NCBI GenBank assembly: GCA_027064005.1
Contig: JAMOQM010000124.1
Location: 1 to 32,258 of the forward strand
Source of the DNA: Candidatus Cloacimonadota bacterium
GTDB lineage: Bacteria > Cloacimonadota > Cloacimonadia > Cloacimonadales > JAMOQM01
Length of the DNA: 32,258 bases
Direction of reading: 5' to 3'
Shown: in pieces, positions 7,987 to 16,940 of the stretch
Numbering within the stretch: the stretch's first letter is position 1
Layout: every line of letters starts with the position of its first letter
Program-made: the position numbers and the translations under genes
Notes under the pieces: model-generated
What the model was told of the DNA's origin: nothing
Databases searched by the model: none
The model's input: only the letters and a program-made list of their open reading frames with translations

Positions 7987-9952
7987 ATGATTGATTCGTA
8001 GGAATAATACCTCTTCTGAAAGCATTCAATAATTCAATCAAATCAGCTATATTCTCTTTAATTTTTTTACCCGGATCCGTATCACCAACATGTTTTCTTT
8101 TCTCGGCTTTTTTAACAAAAACCTTCTCGGACACCATATCTTCATCGTCAGTAATCGATTTCAAATAAGAGTCAAAAGGTTTATGCTCAACTAAAATTAG
8201 CCCATACGAATTATATATCAAAGTATATCCCGCAATTCCGGTAACATCCTGATAGGCTTTAGCAAATCCTCCGTCAATCACAATTAGTTTCCCTTTTGAT
8301 TTCACCGGGCTTTCACCTAACTTGGATTTCACGGGAACATGACCATTAATAATGTGAGATTTTTCAGGATTCAACCCAAATTCTTTCAAGATATTATTAC
8401 AAACTTTAACATCTTCTCGATATTTATAATAAGGATTTTTGACTTCTTTCATTAATTCCTTTTCATTAAGAAAATATCTTTCGAAAGTTGCCATTTTAGA
8501 TTTTCCAAAAAGAGGAGAATCAACCCCGGTCCACAGATACCACATAATATCTTTTCCATAATCTTTCGCTTCTTTTTCAATAGAAAAATATCCTTGCCTA
8601 ACAATTTGATCAAATTTATCCATTAATTTTTTTCCGGTATAATTCTTATTTTGGATAGATAATGTTTTAAAATTTCCATCTTCATTAAGAAGAATACAAC
8701 CATGAAAAAGTAAATTACTATTATAACACAAATACATACTTCCTTTTGTAAATAGCAATTTGATATGTTTTTGTAAGCGAGTATTTTGGATAAAAGCATT
8801 GTTTAAATAATTCACTAAATTTTGTTCATCTTCCGTTAATAAATATGGATCTTTGAAATCTATCGTGGGAAAATTAGTGTCTTTTAATTTATATTTTTTA
8901 CCTTCAATAGTAATATAGGTTTTGTCTTGAGAAATTTTGTCCAACAAAAGTCTATCATTCATTTCAAATTTTTTGCGATATTTTATAATTTGACCCTCTA
9001 ATTTAAATTGAATAATTGTGATAGCTTTGTGCATTCTGGCTATCTCAAGCTTCTCCTTCAAAGTCAATTCGTTTTCTTCACAACAAGTTTTTGGCATAAA
9101 CAAATCGCAAGGATCGTCTTTATAAGTTTCCATGGCAAAAGACAAAAGTGGTCTTAAACTTACCCCGTAACCATGTTCAAGTGTATCGAGATTATTGTAT
9201 CTCAGAGAGATGCGAATAACATTTGCAATGCAAGCATCTGAACCACTCGCCGCTCCCATCCAAAGAATATCGTGATTGCCCCATTGTACATCAAAAGAGT
9301 GGTATTCGGATAATTTATCCAAGATTTTGTCAGCACCATCTCCCCTATCGAAAATATCTCCTATAATATGAAGATGATCAATCGCCAATCTCTGAATCAA
9401 TTGAGACAAGGCAACGATAAAATCTTCAGCTTTCCCAATCTCAATAATGGTTTTTAATATTATATTATAATAATTTTCCTGATTATTGGGATGTTGGTGC
9501 AAAAGTTCTTCCAAAATATAAGCAAATTCTTTTGGTAAAGCTTTTCGCACTTTGGAGCGAGTATATTTAGAAGCAACAATCCGGGTCAATTTTATTAATT
9601 TTAAAAGCGTTACCTTATACCAAGATTCGTTCAAATTTCTTTCTTTTTTGAGAAGATTCAGCTTTTCATTGGGATAATATATTAAAGAAGCCAAACCCCG
9701 CATTTCCTCATCTGTCATTGAGTCTGAGAAAGAATCTATAATTTTTTGACGAATTACGCCTGAAGCATTTTTTAAAACGTGTAAAAACGAAGAAGCCTCT
9801 CCATGAATATCGCTAATAAAATGTTCCGTACCTTTTGGCAAACTTAGAATTGCCTGAAGATTTATTAACTCGGTGGAGACCTCATTAATATTTCTATATT
9901 TTGAAGAAAGTAACTTTAAATAATTTATTCTTTCAATTTTTTCTAATTTCAT
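7985..9952 (-). CDS. fbp: fructose-1,6-bisphosphatase, class III
   Basis: A 655-residue calcineurin-like phosphoesterase of the 'Firmicutes-type' FBPase family, whose members are about 640-670 residues. The metal motifs are in order: HFISDIHGE (D48, H50), IIGDIFDRGDGADK, QWGNHDILWMGAASG, and near the C-terminus IINGHVPVKSKLGESP and VIDGGFAKAYQ. It removes the 1-phosphate of fructose-1,6-bisphosphate for gluconeogenesis, opposing the pfkA product encoded further right at 16941. GAGGTG stands six bases before the ATG. A 78-base gap separates it from the membrane-protein gene upstream, so it may have its own promoter. No other FBPase class is in the window. Confidence 0.96.
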   Translation of the reverse strand: MKLEKIERINYLKLLSSKYRNINEVSTELINLQAILSLPKGTEHFISDIHGEASSFLHVLKNASGVIRQKIIDSFSDSMTDEEMRGLASLIYYPNEKLNLLKKERNLNESWYKVTLLKLIKLTRIVASKYTRSKVRKALPKEFAYILEELLHQHPNNQENYYNIILKTIIEIGKAEDFIVALSQLIQRLAIDHLHIIGDIFDRGDGADKILDKLSEYHSFDVQWGNHDILWMGAASGSDACIANVIRISLRYNNLDTLEHGYGVSLRPLLSFAMETYKDDPCDLFMPKTCCEENELTLKEKLEIARMHKAITIIQFKLEGQIIKYRKKFEMNDRLLLDKISQDKTYITIEGKKYKLKDTNFPTIDFKDPYLLTEDEQNLVNYLNNAFIQNTRLQKHIKLLFTKGSMYLCYNSNLLFHGCILLNEDGNFKTLSIQNKNYTGKKLMDKFDQIVRQGYFSIEKEAKDYGKDIMWYLWTGVDSPLFGKSKMATFERYFLNEKELMKEVKNPYYKYREDVKVCNNILKEFGLNPEKSHIINGHVPVKSKLGESPVKSKGKLIVIDGGFAKAYQDVTGIAGYTLIYNSYGLILVEHKPFDSYLKSITDDEDMVSEKVFVKKAEKRKHVGDTDPGKKIKENIADLIELLNAFRRGIIPTNQS

Positions 9953-10030
9953 TTTTCACCTCAAATCTATAAAAAAAAATTCAAATTATTTATCCAGTAA
10001 AAAATGCTTTATTTTAAAATTTAGCCTTAT

Positions 10031-10639
10031 TTAAAACTCTTCTTCCAATTCATCATCAACATCGTTTTCAGTTATCTTATTCTTATCAAATAAATTATAA
10101 ATAATCATTTCTCCCAAATAAACACCAAAAGATGAGATTAAAAAAATCGTAAGACTCTTGATAAATATTGGATAAAATTGTAAATTGTCAAAATGAAAAT
10201 CAGTAAATATTCTAAAGATAATTTTCAAAATTAATGAATAAGTTAAAGCGGAAATAAGCGTAAATGAAAGAATTTTCATATAATCAGGATTGAGTTTTAT
10301 CCAAAAGAAATAAAAAAAAGTTCCGATAAAATTAAAGATAATTACTGACAAAATGGTTGTTTGCCAGAAATTCATTCCAATAAAAAAAATCTGTGAATAG
10401 GAAAATAACACCGGAATTAATATACTAATTCCTATTTGAAATATAAAATAATAGCCTATTTTATAATTTCTAACTAAAGCAATTCCAATTGAAAATAAAA
10501 AAGAAAATAATACAATTTGTGATGACCAATGCAAAAAACTAAAAACGGGATATTTAAGAAATTTTCCTAAAACAAAATCTATTATTAATGAAAAAATTAA
10601 CAGAATTGAACTATCATAAAAGAATTGTTTTAAACGCAT
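10031..10639 (-). CDS. hypothetical integral membrane protein, about six helices
   Basis: A 202-residue protein I do not recognise. Hydrophobic segments at roughly 10-26, 34-56, 62-82, 88-112, 121-142 and 158-182 suggest six membrane helices. The soluble C-terminal tail is acidic (TENDVDDELEEEF). It has no Cys pairs, nucleotide motifs or His clusters that would hint at catalysis. It starts ten bases after the stop of the TonB-domain barrel gene, with an AGGAG in a good position, so it is surely co-transcribed with it. In that setting it could be an inner-membrane partner of an envelope system, but that is inference from position only. Confidence 0.7.
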   Translation of the reverse strand: MRLKQFFYDSSILLIFSLIIDFVLGKFLKYPVFSFLHWSSQIVLFSFLFSIGIALVRNYKIGYYFIFQIGISILIPVLFSYSQIFFIGMNFWQTTILSVIIFNFIGTFFYFFWIKLNPDYMKILSFTLISALTYSLILKIIFRIFTDFHFDNLQFYPIFIKSLTIFLISSFGVYLGEMIIYNLFDKNKITENDVDDELEEEF

Positions 10640-10649
10640 AATTTAACTC

Positions 10650-12416
10650 CTAATTATAAAATGACCATTGAATTTGTGAATTTACGTGAAAGCCGTTTAA
10701 GGGGAGATTTCCCACAAAATATTTATCTTCAAGATTCATCGCATTCACGATAAAATTGAATCTTTTCGTGATTGATAATTTAAGATAAGCATCAATTAAT
10801 TTTTCAGAATTAAGAGTATATTTATCATTTATTCGATAATCGGAAAAGGCGGAAAATTTAATCCCGCAAGTAATAGAATTATTAAATTTAAGATAATATT
10901 TAAACGCTAAATCTGTGAAATAAATATAATCAGGACGATAAATAATTTCATTATTGAAATATTTTTGGAAATTGTTTTTCATCATAAAACCAATATTTTT
11001 GATTCTATAATTTGAAACAGTTTCAAGTTTAACAAATTTTGTCTCGTCAATTTTCTCTGAATTTGATAAATATCCGGATGTCATTTTTAATTTAATTTTA
11101 TCAAAACCAAGTTTAATTTTGCAACCGGTTTTAATTTGTTTATTTACCAAACTGAATTGGTTGTCCGGCTCTATTTTATCATAAAAAAGCGAAAAGTTAT
11201 GTTTTCCAAAAAGATATTCTACAGAATTTTCAGAAACATATTTGTATTGATAGCCTTTAAAAAAATGCTTTTTAATTTTAAAATTTGATAAAAACCTATA
11301 CGTTAATTGAAATTCATTTGAGATTTTCCCTGAGCTTGATATTTCCTCCAAATACCTATTATGATGTACGTAACTTATTTTATACATAAGTTTTAGTTTA
11401 TGATAATTAAAGTCCTTTCTTAAAAAAGTTTTGTATTCTTCCCTATTATGATAATATAGCGGATTTTTTGTAAAATACTTTGAAAAACCGGCAGTTATCC
11501 CTTTTTTTGATAAAATTAAGGAATTAATGCTTGTTGCTGTTTTCAAATTATCATAATTCCCTGAATCTATAAAATTAATCGAGGAAAGCTCTTCATCAAT
11601 ATTAAGATAATTATAATTAAAATAAATATTTTTTATTTTTTTCGTTAAAGATAAATTCATATTAAAAGATTTTTCCGAATCAACCCAATTCCCTTTTTGT
11701 CCGAAAAAATGAAAAAGAATACTGCTATCTTCAATATTTAAAGGCTCGCCTTTTGCAAAAAAGAAATTACCGAAATTCATTTCATTGCTTCCAATTCCTG
11801 CATTTAAAGCAGAATAAGCGACAGGCAAATTATATTTTCTGGAAGAAAATTCATTATTAGAATTTAAAGAATCCATTATTGCAAAAGTTTCTATTTGTTT
11901 ACTTTGACTCAAAAAACCGCGCGGTAAAAGAAAATTGTCAATTTTGAAGATATTTTCATCTTCATAATAAGGAATAATATGCTGATTTTCACAATAAAGA
12001 TAATTTTGATCGAGAAAGTCATATCTGAAATTTTTATCATATTTTGTAATTTCAGTATAAAGTTTTTTTGTATCTATAATTTTGTTTTTCTTTCCAATAA
12101 AATCGATCGAAGTGGTTAAAGAATCTAAAATTGATTTACCATTTATATAAGTTGGAGAAAATTCCCACGTCCTAACGGCTTTTACCGCTAAACTATCATA
12201 AGGTGAAATTCCATAATCCACGCGAATTTTTCCGAGTGTAGAATCCGGTTTGATAAAAACGGTCAATATTACCGTTTCGGTATGACCTCGCGGTAACATT
12301 GATTTTCTATATTTTGGCTCAATTCGTTTTTTCACTTTGGCGAATCTTATTGTATTTTCAGCAAACAAAATAATTGCAACCATCATTAAGAGAACAGATA
12401 AAATATTTTTTTTCAT
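10650..12416 (-). CDS. TonB C-terminal domain fused to an outer-membrane beta-barrel
   Basis: About 588 residues from the ATG at 12416. That start overlaps the epimerase stop as ATGA and has AAGGA five bases ahead; a second ATG six bases earlier is less likely. Order of parts: signal peptide (1-20, ending FAENTI); a TonB-C-like domain (about 30-108) with the pattern ETVILTVFIKPDSTLGKIRV, DSLAVKAVRTWEFSPTYING and a closing TSIDF strand; a linker; then a long Tyr/Phe/Asn-rich beta-strand region. The C-terminus resembles TonB-dependent receptors: ITKRFNFIVNAMNLEDKYFVG, PLNGFHV, and a final IQWSF strand. No typical plug domain was seen between them. TonB-C normally belongs to an inner-membrane protein, so this is an odd architecture. 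Substrate unknown. Confidence 0.75.
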   Translation of the reverse strand: MKKNILSVLLMMVAIILFAENTIRFAKVKKRIEPKYRKSMLPRGHTETVILTVFIKPDSTLGKIRVDYGISPYDSLAVKAVRTWEFSPTYINGKSILDSLTTSIDFIGKKNKIIDTKKLYTEITKYDKNFRYDFLDQNYLYCENQHIIPYYEDENIFKIDNFLLPRGFLSQSKQIETFAIMDSLNSNNEFSSRKYNLPVAYSALNAGIGSNEMNFGNFFFAKGEPLNIEDSSILFHFFGQKGNWVDSEKSFNMNLSLTKKIKNIYFNYNYLNIDEELSSINFIDSGNYDNLKTATSINSLILSKKGITAGFSKYFTKNPLYYHNREEYKTFLRKDFNYHKLKLMYKISYVHHNRYLEEISSSGKISNEFQLTYRFLSNFKIKKHFFKGYQYKYVSENSVEYLFGKHNFSLFYDKIEPDNQFSLVNKQIKTGCKIKLGFDKIKLKMTSGYLSNSEKIDETKFVKLETVSNYRIKNIGFMMKNNFQKYFNNEIIYRPDYIYFTDLAFKYYLKFNNSITCGIKFSAFSDYRINDKYTLNSEKLIDAYLKLSITKRFNFIVNAMNLEDKYFVGNLPLNGFHVNSQIQWSFYN

Positions 12417-13384
12417 AACCATCCTTGTTTTTTATACCATTCGTAAGTAATTTTAGCTGCTTCATCAATATCATAATCAGAAGAAAAATTTAACATTTTC
12501 CTAATTTTTGAATTATCACAAATCCAAAATCTGCCAATCAGTTCAGGAATTTTTTGACGGTTTATAATACTGATTTTTCGCGTAAAAATTGATAGAAACT
12601 CCGAAATATAAGCAACAATTATTACAAGAAAAACCGGAATTGGAAGGTCTCTGACTTTTTCAATATTCATAACTTTTTTAAAACTGTTAGCAATATCTTG
12701 CGGTCGATATATTTTACCATCACTAATGAAGAATTTCTGATTAAAAGCATTTTTGTTAGCAACAGAAATTTGAATTGCTTTAACTAAATCCTCAACATAG
12801 ATTAGACTTAAATATTGTTCACGCTTCCAAATAGTTGTAACAAGCCCCAACTTAACTAATTTGAAATAGATTAAGAAATCCTTATCTCCGGGACCATAAA
12901 CTGATGCCGGACGTAAAATCGTATAATTCGTCTTTTTGCAATTTTTAATAACTGCGTTTTCAGCCATTAATTTGCTTTTGCCATAAAATGTAATTGGATT
13001 GCTTTCGTCTATTTCTCTTTTAGGAATTTTATTGTTAGACAATCCTGCAGCAGCTTGCGAACTAATAAAGATAAATTGTTTTACTGATTCACATTCCTCA
13101 GCAATTTGAGAGATTTTATCGGTTAATACGTAGTTTGCTTGATAGAAAGAATTCCAATTCTTGCCTTTGGTTGCTCCTGCCAAATGAATTACAATTTCAA
13201 AATCTTTTAAAATATTTTTTAAATCTGCCTTAGAATAATCTGAACGGATAATATTAGTTTTGCGATAAATTAAATCCACTTTAGATTTCTTTCTGACTAA
13301 CGCACTAACTTCATATTCATTCTTTAGCTTTGAAATTAGATTAGAACCGACAAATCCATTTGCCCCGGTAATTAATATTTTCAT
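12413..13384 (-). CDS. NAD-dependent epimerase/dehydratase-family (extended SDR) protein
   Basis: 323 residues from the ATG at 13384. A longer frame to 13414 only reads back through the argF terminator (MGALLPFF), so the internal MKILITGANGFVGS is the natural start. The Rossmann GxxGxxG is in residues 7-13, the SDR tyrosine and lysine in YGKSK, with HLAGATKGKNW and ILRPASVYGPGD as further extended-SDR blocks. The C-terminal part has a hydrophobic PIPVFLVIIVAYISEFLSIF segment and a FWICDNSKIRKML ending, reminiscent of 3-beta-HSD/dihydroflavonol-reductase-like SDRs that sit on membranes. Substrate not predictable. No Shine-Dalgarno precedes the ATG, only the terminator T-tract. Its stop overlaps the start of the TonB-C/barrel gene by four bases, so they form an operon. 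Confidence 0.85.
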   Translation of the reverse strand: MKILITGANGFVGSNLISKLKNEYEVSALVRKKSKVDLIYRKTNIIRSDYSKADLKNILKDFEIVIHLAGATKGKNWNSFYQANYVLTDKISQIAEECESVKQFIFISSQAAAGLSNNKIPKREIDESNPITFYGKSKLMAENAVIKNCKKTNYTILRPASVYGPGDKDFLIYFKLVKLGLVTTIWKREQYLSLIYVEDLVKAIQISVANKNAFNQKFFISDGKIYRPQDIANSFKKVMNIEKVRDLPIPVFLVIIVAYISEFLSIFTRKISIINRQKIPELIGRFWICDNSKIRKMLNFSSDYDIDEAAKITYEWYKKQGWL

Positions 13385-13387
13385 CAA

Positions 13388-13412
13388 ATAAAAAAAAGGG
13401 AGCAATGCTCCC
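13388..13412 (-). terminator. argF terminator, four bases before the epimerase start
   Basis: On the minus strand GGGAGCATTGCTCCC (13412 to 13398) is followed by eight T. It starts seven bases after the argF stop, and the T-tract ends just upstream of the epimerase ATG at 13384. It leaves no room for a separate promoter or a ribosome binding site. Confidence 0.85.
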
Positions 13413-13419
13413 AATAATT

Positions 13420-14421
13420 TTAGTTACCTAAAGTTGCTACCATTATAGCTTTTATAGTATGTAATCTATTTTCAGCTTCATCAAAAACAACTGAGTTTTC
13501 GCTTTCAAAAATTTCGTCAGTTACTTCCATTTCCGTAAGGCCGAATTTTTCAAAAATTTCTTTTCCGATTACTGTTTCCGTATTGTGGAAAGAAGGTAAA
13601 CAATGCATAAAGAGAGTTTCTTTTTTACCTGTTAAATCCATCATTTCTTTGTTAACTTGATATTTTTTCAACAATTCTATTCTTTCTTTCCAAACTGAAT
13701 CAGCTTCTCCCATTGAAACCCAAACATCTGTATAAATAACGTCAGAATTTTTTACACCTTCAGCGATATCTTCAGTTAAAGTAATTTTTGCACCGGTTGA
13801 TTTTGCAATTTCTAAGCATTGATCAACTAATTCTTGAGAAGGAAATAATTCTTTAGGAGCAATAATTCTGAAATCCATTCCTAATTTTGCTGCTCCAACC
13901 ATCAAAGAATTCCCCATATTATTTCTTCCATCACCGGCATAAGTAAAAATAACCTTGTTCAAAGGTTTATTAATATGTTCTTTAATTGTCAGAAAATCCG
14001 CCAAAATTTGAGTTGGATGAAATTCTGTAGTTAAACCGTTCCAAACAGGTACTCCGGCAAATTTTCCAAGAGTTTCTACTTTTTCCTGTCCGTAGCCACG
14101 ATATTCAATACCGTCATACATTCTGCCTAAAACTCTGGCAGTGTCTTTCATTGTTTCTTTTTTACCGATTTGACTTCCGGTTGGTCCGAGATAAGTAATT
14201 GTTGCACCTTGGTCATAAGCAGCAGTTTGGAAAGCACATCTTGTTCTGGTAGATGCTTTTTCAAAAATGAGGGCAATATTTTTACCTTTAAGAGTTTGTT
14301 GTTCTGTTCCTGAGTATTTAGCTTTTTTTAAGTCAAGTGCTAAATCTAATAAAAAATTGATTTCTTTTGGAGTAAAATCCAATAGTTTAAGAAAATTACG
14401 ATTTCTAAGATTAAAAGCCAT
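13420..14421 (-). CDS. argF: ornithine carbamoyltransferase
   Basis: A 333-residue enzyme of normal length. Carbamoyl-phosphate binding STRTR (57-61), the HPTQ block (135-138), the ornithine loop DVWVSMGE (232-239) and HCLP (273-276) are all intact. It makes citrulline from ornithine and carbamoyl phosphate in the cytoplasm for arginine synthesis. The catabolic ArcB form cannot be excluded: the protein resembles enterobacterial ArgF and clostridial ArcB alike, and no arcA, arcC, argG or argH is in the window. AGGAG stands before the ATG. It has its own terminator and appears to be transcribed alone from the divergent region shared with EF-G. Confidence 0.95.
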   Translation of the reverse strand: MAFNLRNRNFLKLLDFTPKEINFLLDLALDLKKAKYSGTEQQTLKGKNIALIFEKASTRTRCAFQTAAYDQGATITYLGPTGSQIGKKETMKDTARVLGRMYDGIEYRGYGQEKVETLGKFAGVPVWNGLTTEFHPTQILADFLTIKEHINKPLNKVIFTYAGDGRNNMGNSLMVGAAKLGMDFRIIAPKELFPSQELVDQCLEIAKSTGAKITLTEDIAEGVKNSDVIYTDVWVSMGEADSVWKERIELLKKYQVNKEMMDLTGKKETLFMHCLPSFHNTETVIGKEIFEKFGLTEMEVTDEIFESENSVVFDEAENRLHTIKAIMVATLGN

Positions 14422-14800
14422 TATTCTCTCCTTTAGTATTTTTAAGCATATTTTTCAAGAAGCTGATTCTTATCAAGTTTTTTATTTAGCTTTTCATTTT
14501 TTTTTTATTTCAATGGTTTTTCAGGTGTTTTTTATATTTTTTTCATCAACTATTCCAATCTGATTTTCATGATTAAAATATATCTTTGTTTTAGAAATAA
14601 AATTCTTTACAAAATTAACGTAAAAAGTAACTTAAGATTATAATTTTTTTTTGGACTTAAGTACTGAAAAAAACACCTACAAATGTCAGTTAACAAAAAT
14701 TTTCGCTAATTTTTATCATGTAATAATTTATACTCTTGACACATAATGTCATTTAAAATTTTTTGCATTCTTAATATAATTATAAAAAAATGAGGTTTTA
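14422..14800. promoter_or_regulatory. divergent control region between argF and EF-G
   Basis: A 379-base AT-rich gap. For EF-G the best promoter is TTTAAA (14752-14757), 17 bases, then a perfect TATAAT (14775-14780), giving a leader of about 14 bases ending in GAGG. Just upstream is TTGACA (14736-14741), part of an inverted repeat TGACA-cataa-TGTCA (14737-14751). A second TATAAT lies at 14639-14644 with TTAACG 18 bases before it, between the arms of ACTTAAG (14630-14636) and CTTAAGT (14656-14662). No ARG-box-like pair was found for argF. Confidence 0.45.
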
Positions 14801-16882
14801 ATGAAATACGATATTAAAAATTTGAGAAATATTGGAATCAGTGCTCACATTGATTCAGGAAAGACTACTCTTACTGAAAGAATTTTATTCTATTGTGATA
14901 AAATACATGCCATTCACGAAGTTAGAGGTAAAGATGGTGTTGGTGCAACCATGGATTCCATGGAATTAGAAAAAGAAAGAGGAATTACAATTTCTTCAGC
15001 TGCTACAAATGTCGATTGGGCAGGGAAAACAATCAATATTATTGATACTCCCGGACACGTTGACTTTACGGTTGAAGTTGAGAATGCTCTTCGTGTTCTT
15101 GATGGTGCAGTTTTGGTTTTATGCTCTGTAGCCGGAGTGCAATCTCAAACCATAACAGTTGATAGACAATTGAAAAGATATAATGTTCCACGCATTGCAT
15201 TTGTAAATAAATGTGATCGTTCCGGAGCAAATCCTCTTAAAGTTGCAGAACAAATTCATGAAAAATTAGGACACACTCCTGTTGTTCTGGAATTACCAAT
15301 CGGCTTAGGTGAACAATTTGAAGGAATTATTGATATTGTAAAAATGAAAGCTGTTTACTTTGATGGTCCTAACGGTGAAAAGTTAAGATACGAAGAAATC
15401 CCTGAACAATATAAAGATGAAGCTGATGAAAAACGTGAAGAAATGCTTGATATCTTAGGTATGTTTAATGATGAATTAGCTGAAGCATTCCTTGAAGGAA
15501 ATGAAACTGAAGAAATGATTATTTCAACAATCAGATCAGCTACAATCGCTCAAGAAATTACTCCTGTACTTTTGGGATCAGCATATAAAAACAAAGGTGT
15601 TCAAATTCTTCTTGATGCTGTAATTGATTATCTCCCTGCTCCAACAGATGTTGAGAACACTGCTTTTGATCTTGATAATGATGAAAAAGAAATTGTTCTT
15701 TCTTCCGATTCAAAAGCTCCGACAGTGGCACTTGCTTTCAAACTTGACAATCAAACTTACGGACAATTGACTTACGTAAGAATCTATCAAGGTATGATTA
15801 GAAAAGGTGATGATCTTTATAACACCAGATCTAAAAAACGTTTCAAAGTAGGACGATTAGTAAGAATGCTTTCAGATGAAATGCAAGAGCTTGAAGTTGC
15901 ATATTCCGGTGATATCGTAGCACTATTTGGTGTTGATTGTGCATTGGGAGATACCTTCGTGCAAGAAGGTTTTAACATATCTTTAAAACCGACTTTTGTA
16001 CCAAATCCAATCATCTCTTTGGCTATCAAACCTTTAAATAAAAAATCTTCCGACAATATGTCAAAAGCTTTAAATAGATTTACTAAAGAAGATCCGACTT
16101 TTAAAACTTTTGTTGATGAAGAAACTAATGAAACAATTATTTCCGGAATGGGAGAACTTCATTTAGATGTTTATCTCGAAAGAATGAAAAGGGAATATAA
16201 ATGTGAAGTAGAAGTTGGACAACCTCAAGTTGCTTATCGAGAAACTATTTCCAAAGAAATTAATTTTAATTACACTCATAAAAAACAAAGTGGTGGTAGA
16301 GGTCAATACGCTAAAATTGCCGGTATTTACAGACCGATTGAATCAACAGAAGGAAAATTTGTTAATGAAATCAAAGGTGGAGCAATTCCGGGACAATTTA
16401 TCCCTGCTTGCGAAAAAGGGTTCTATAGAGCTATGCTTAAAGGTTCATTAATTGAAGCTCCAATCGTAGGTGTTGAAATGGTTGTTAATGATGGTAATTA
16501 CCATCCGGTAGATTCATCTGCTCAAGCTTTTGAAACCGCTTCATTGATGAGCTTTAGAAATAATTATTTTAAAGCCGCTCCGGTAATTCTTGAACCTATT
16601 ATGAAATTATCAATTGATTCACCTTCGGAATTTAGGGGAAATGTTTTAGGAAGTGTCAGTCAACGTCGAGGTCTGGTTATTTCAACTGATATTGAAGATG
16701 CTTTCACTAAAATCATTGCTGAAGTTCCTTTAAGCGAAGTATTCGGTTACGCAACAGTTCTTCGTTCTTTAACTCAAGGAAAAGCTGAATTTACACTTGA
16801 ATTCTTAAAATATTCAAAAGTACCAAAATCGATTGCTGAAGATATCGAAAAGAAAATTAAAGAAAATAAAGATAAAAAATAA
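14801..16882 (+). CDS. fusA: elongation factor G, mitochondrial EFG1 / spdEFG1 type
   Basis: A 693-residue translational GTPase with G1 AHIDSGKT (15-22), G2 RGITI (60-64), G3 DTPGH (82-86) and G4 NKCD (136-139), and complete domains II-V. The switch region reads [31 protein letters not shown], and further blocks ([40 protein letters not shown]) match mitochondrial EFG1 and the spdEFG1 group of spirochaetes, planctomycetes and deltaproteobacteria rather than canonical FusA. By family knowledge spdEFG1 does translocation, while a second paralogue handles ribosome recycling. It stands alone, away from rpsL, rpsG and tuf. GAGG precedes the ATG; its 3' end meets pfkA across a shared terminator. 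Confidence 0.96.
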   Translation: MKYDIKNLRNIGISAHIDSGKTTLTERILFYCDKIHAIHEVRGKDGVGATMDSMELEKERGITISSAATNVDWAGKTINIIDTPGHVDFTVEVENALRVLDGAVLVLCSVAGVQSQTITVDRQLKRYNVPRIAFVNKCDRSGANPLKVAEQIHEKLGHTPVVLELPIGLGEQFEGIIDIVKMKAVYFDGPNGEKLRYEEIPEQYKDEADEKREEMLDILGMFNDELAEAFLEGNETEEMIISTIRSATIAQEITPVLLGSAYKNKGVQILLDAVIDYLPAPTDVENTAFDLDNDEKEIVLSSDSKAPTVALAFKLDNQTYGQLTYVRIYQGMIRKGDDLYNTRSKKRFKVGRLVRMLSDEMQELEVAYSGDIVALFGVDCALGDTFVQEGFNISLKPTFVPNPIISLAIKPLNKKSSDNMSKALNRFTKEDPTFKTFVDEETNETIISGMGELHLDVYLERMKREYKCEVEVGQPQVAYRETISKEINFNYTHKKQSGGRGQYAKIAGIYRPIESTEGKFVNEIKGGAIPGQFIPACEKGFYRAMLKGSLIEAPIVGVEMVVNDGNYHPVDSSAQAFETASLMSFRNNYFKAAPVILEPIMKLSIDSPSEFRGNVLGSVSQRRGLVISTDIEDAFTKIIAEVPLSEVFGYATVLRSLTQGKAEFTLEFLKYSKVPKSIAEDIEKKIKENKDKK

Positions 16883-16897
16883 TAATATCTATACAGT

Positions 16898-16929
16898 AAA
16901 AAAGCTCCATTTAATTGGAGCTTTTTTTT
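16898..16929. terminator. bidirectional terminator between EF-G and pfkA
   Basis: AAAGCTCCA (16901-16909) and TGGAGCTTT (16916-16924) form a strong stem. It is flanked by six A on the left and eight T on the right, so it works for both converging genes. Confidence 0.9.
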
Positions 16930-16940
16930 ACTTTATAATT

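Noticed and set aside
13385-13414. Upstream ten-codon extension of the epimerase (MGALLPFFYL)
   Set aside because: It is translation through the argF terminator hairpin; the Rossmann fold begins directly at MKILITGANG.
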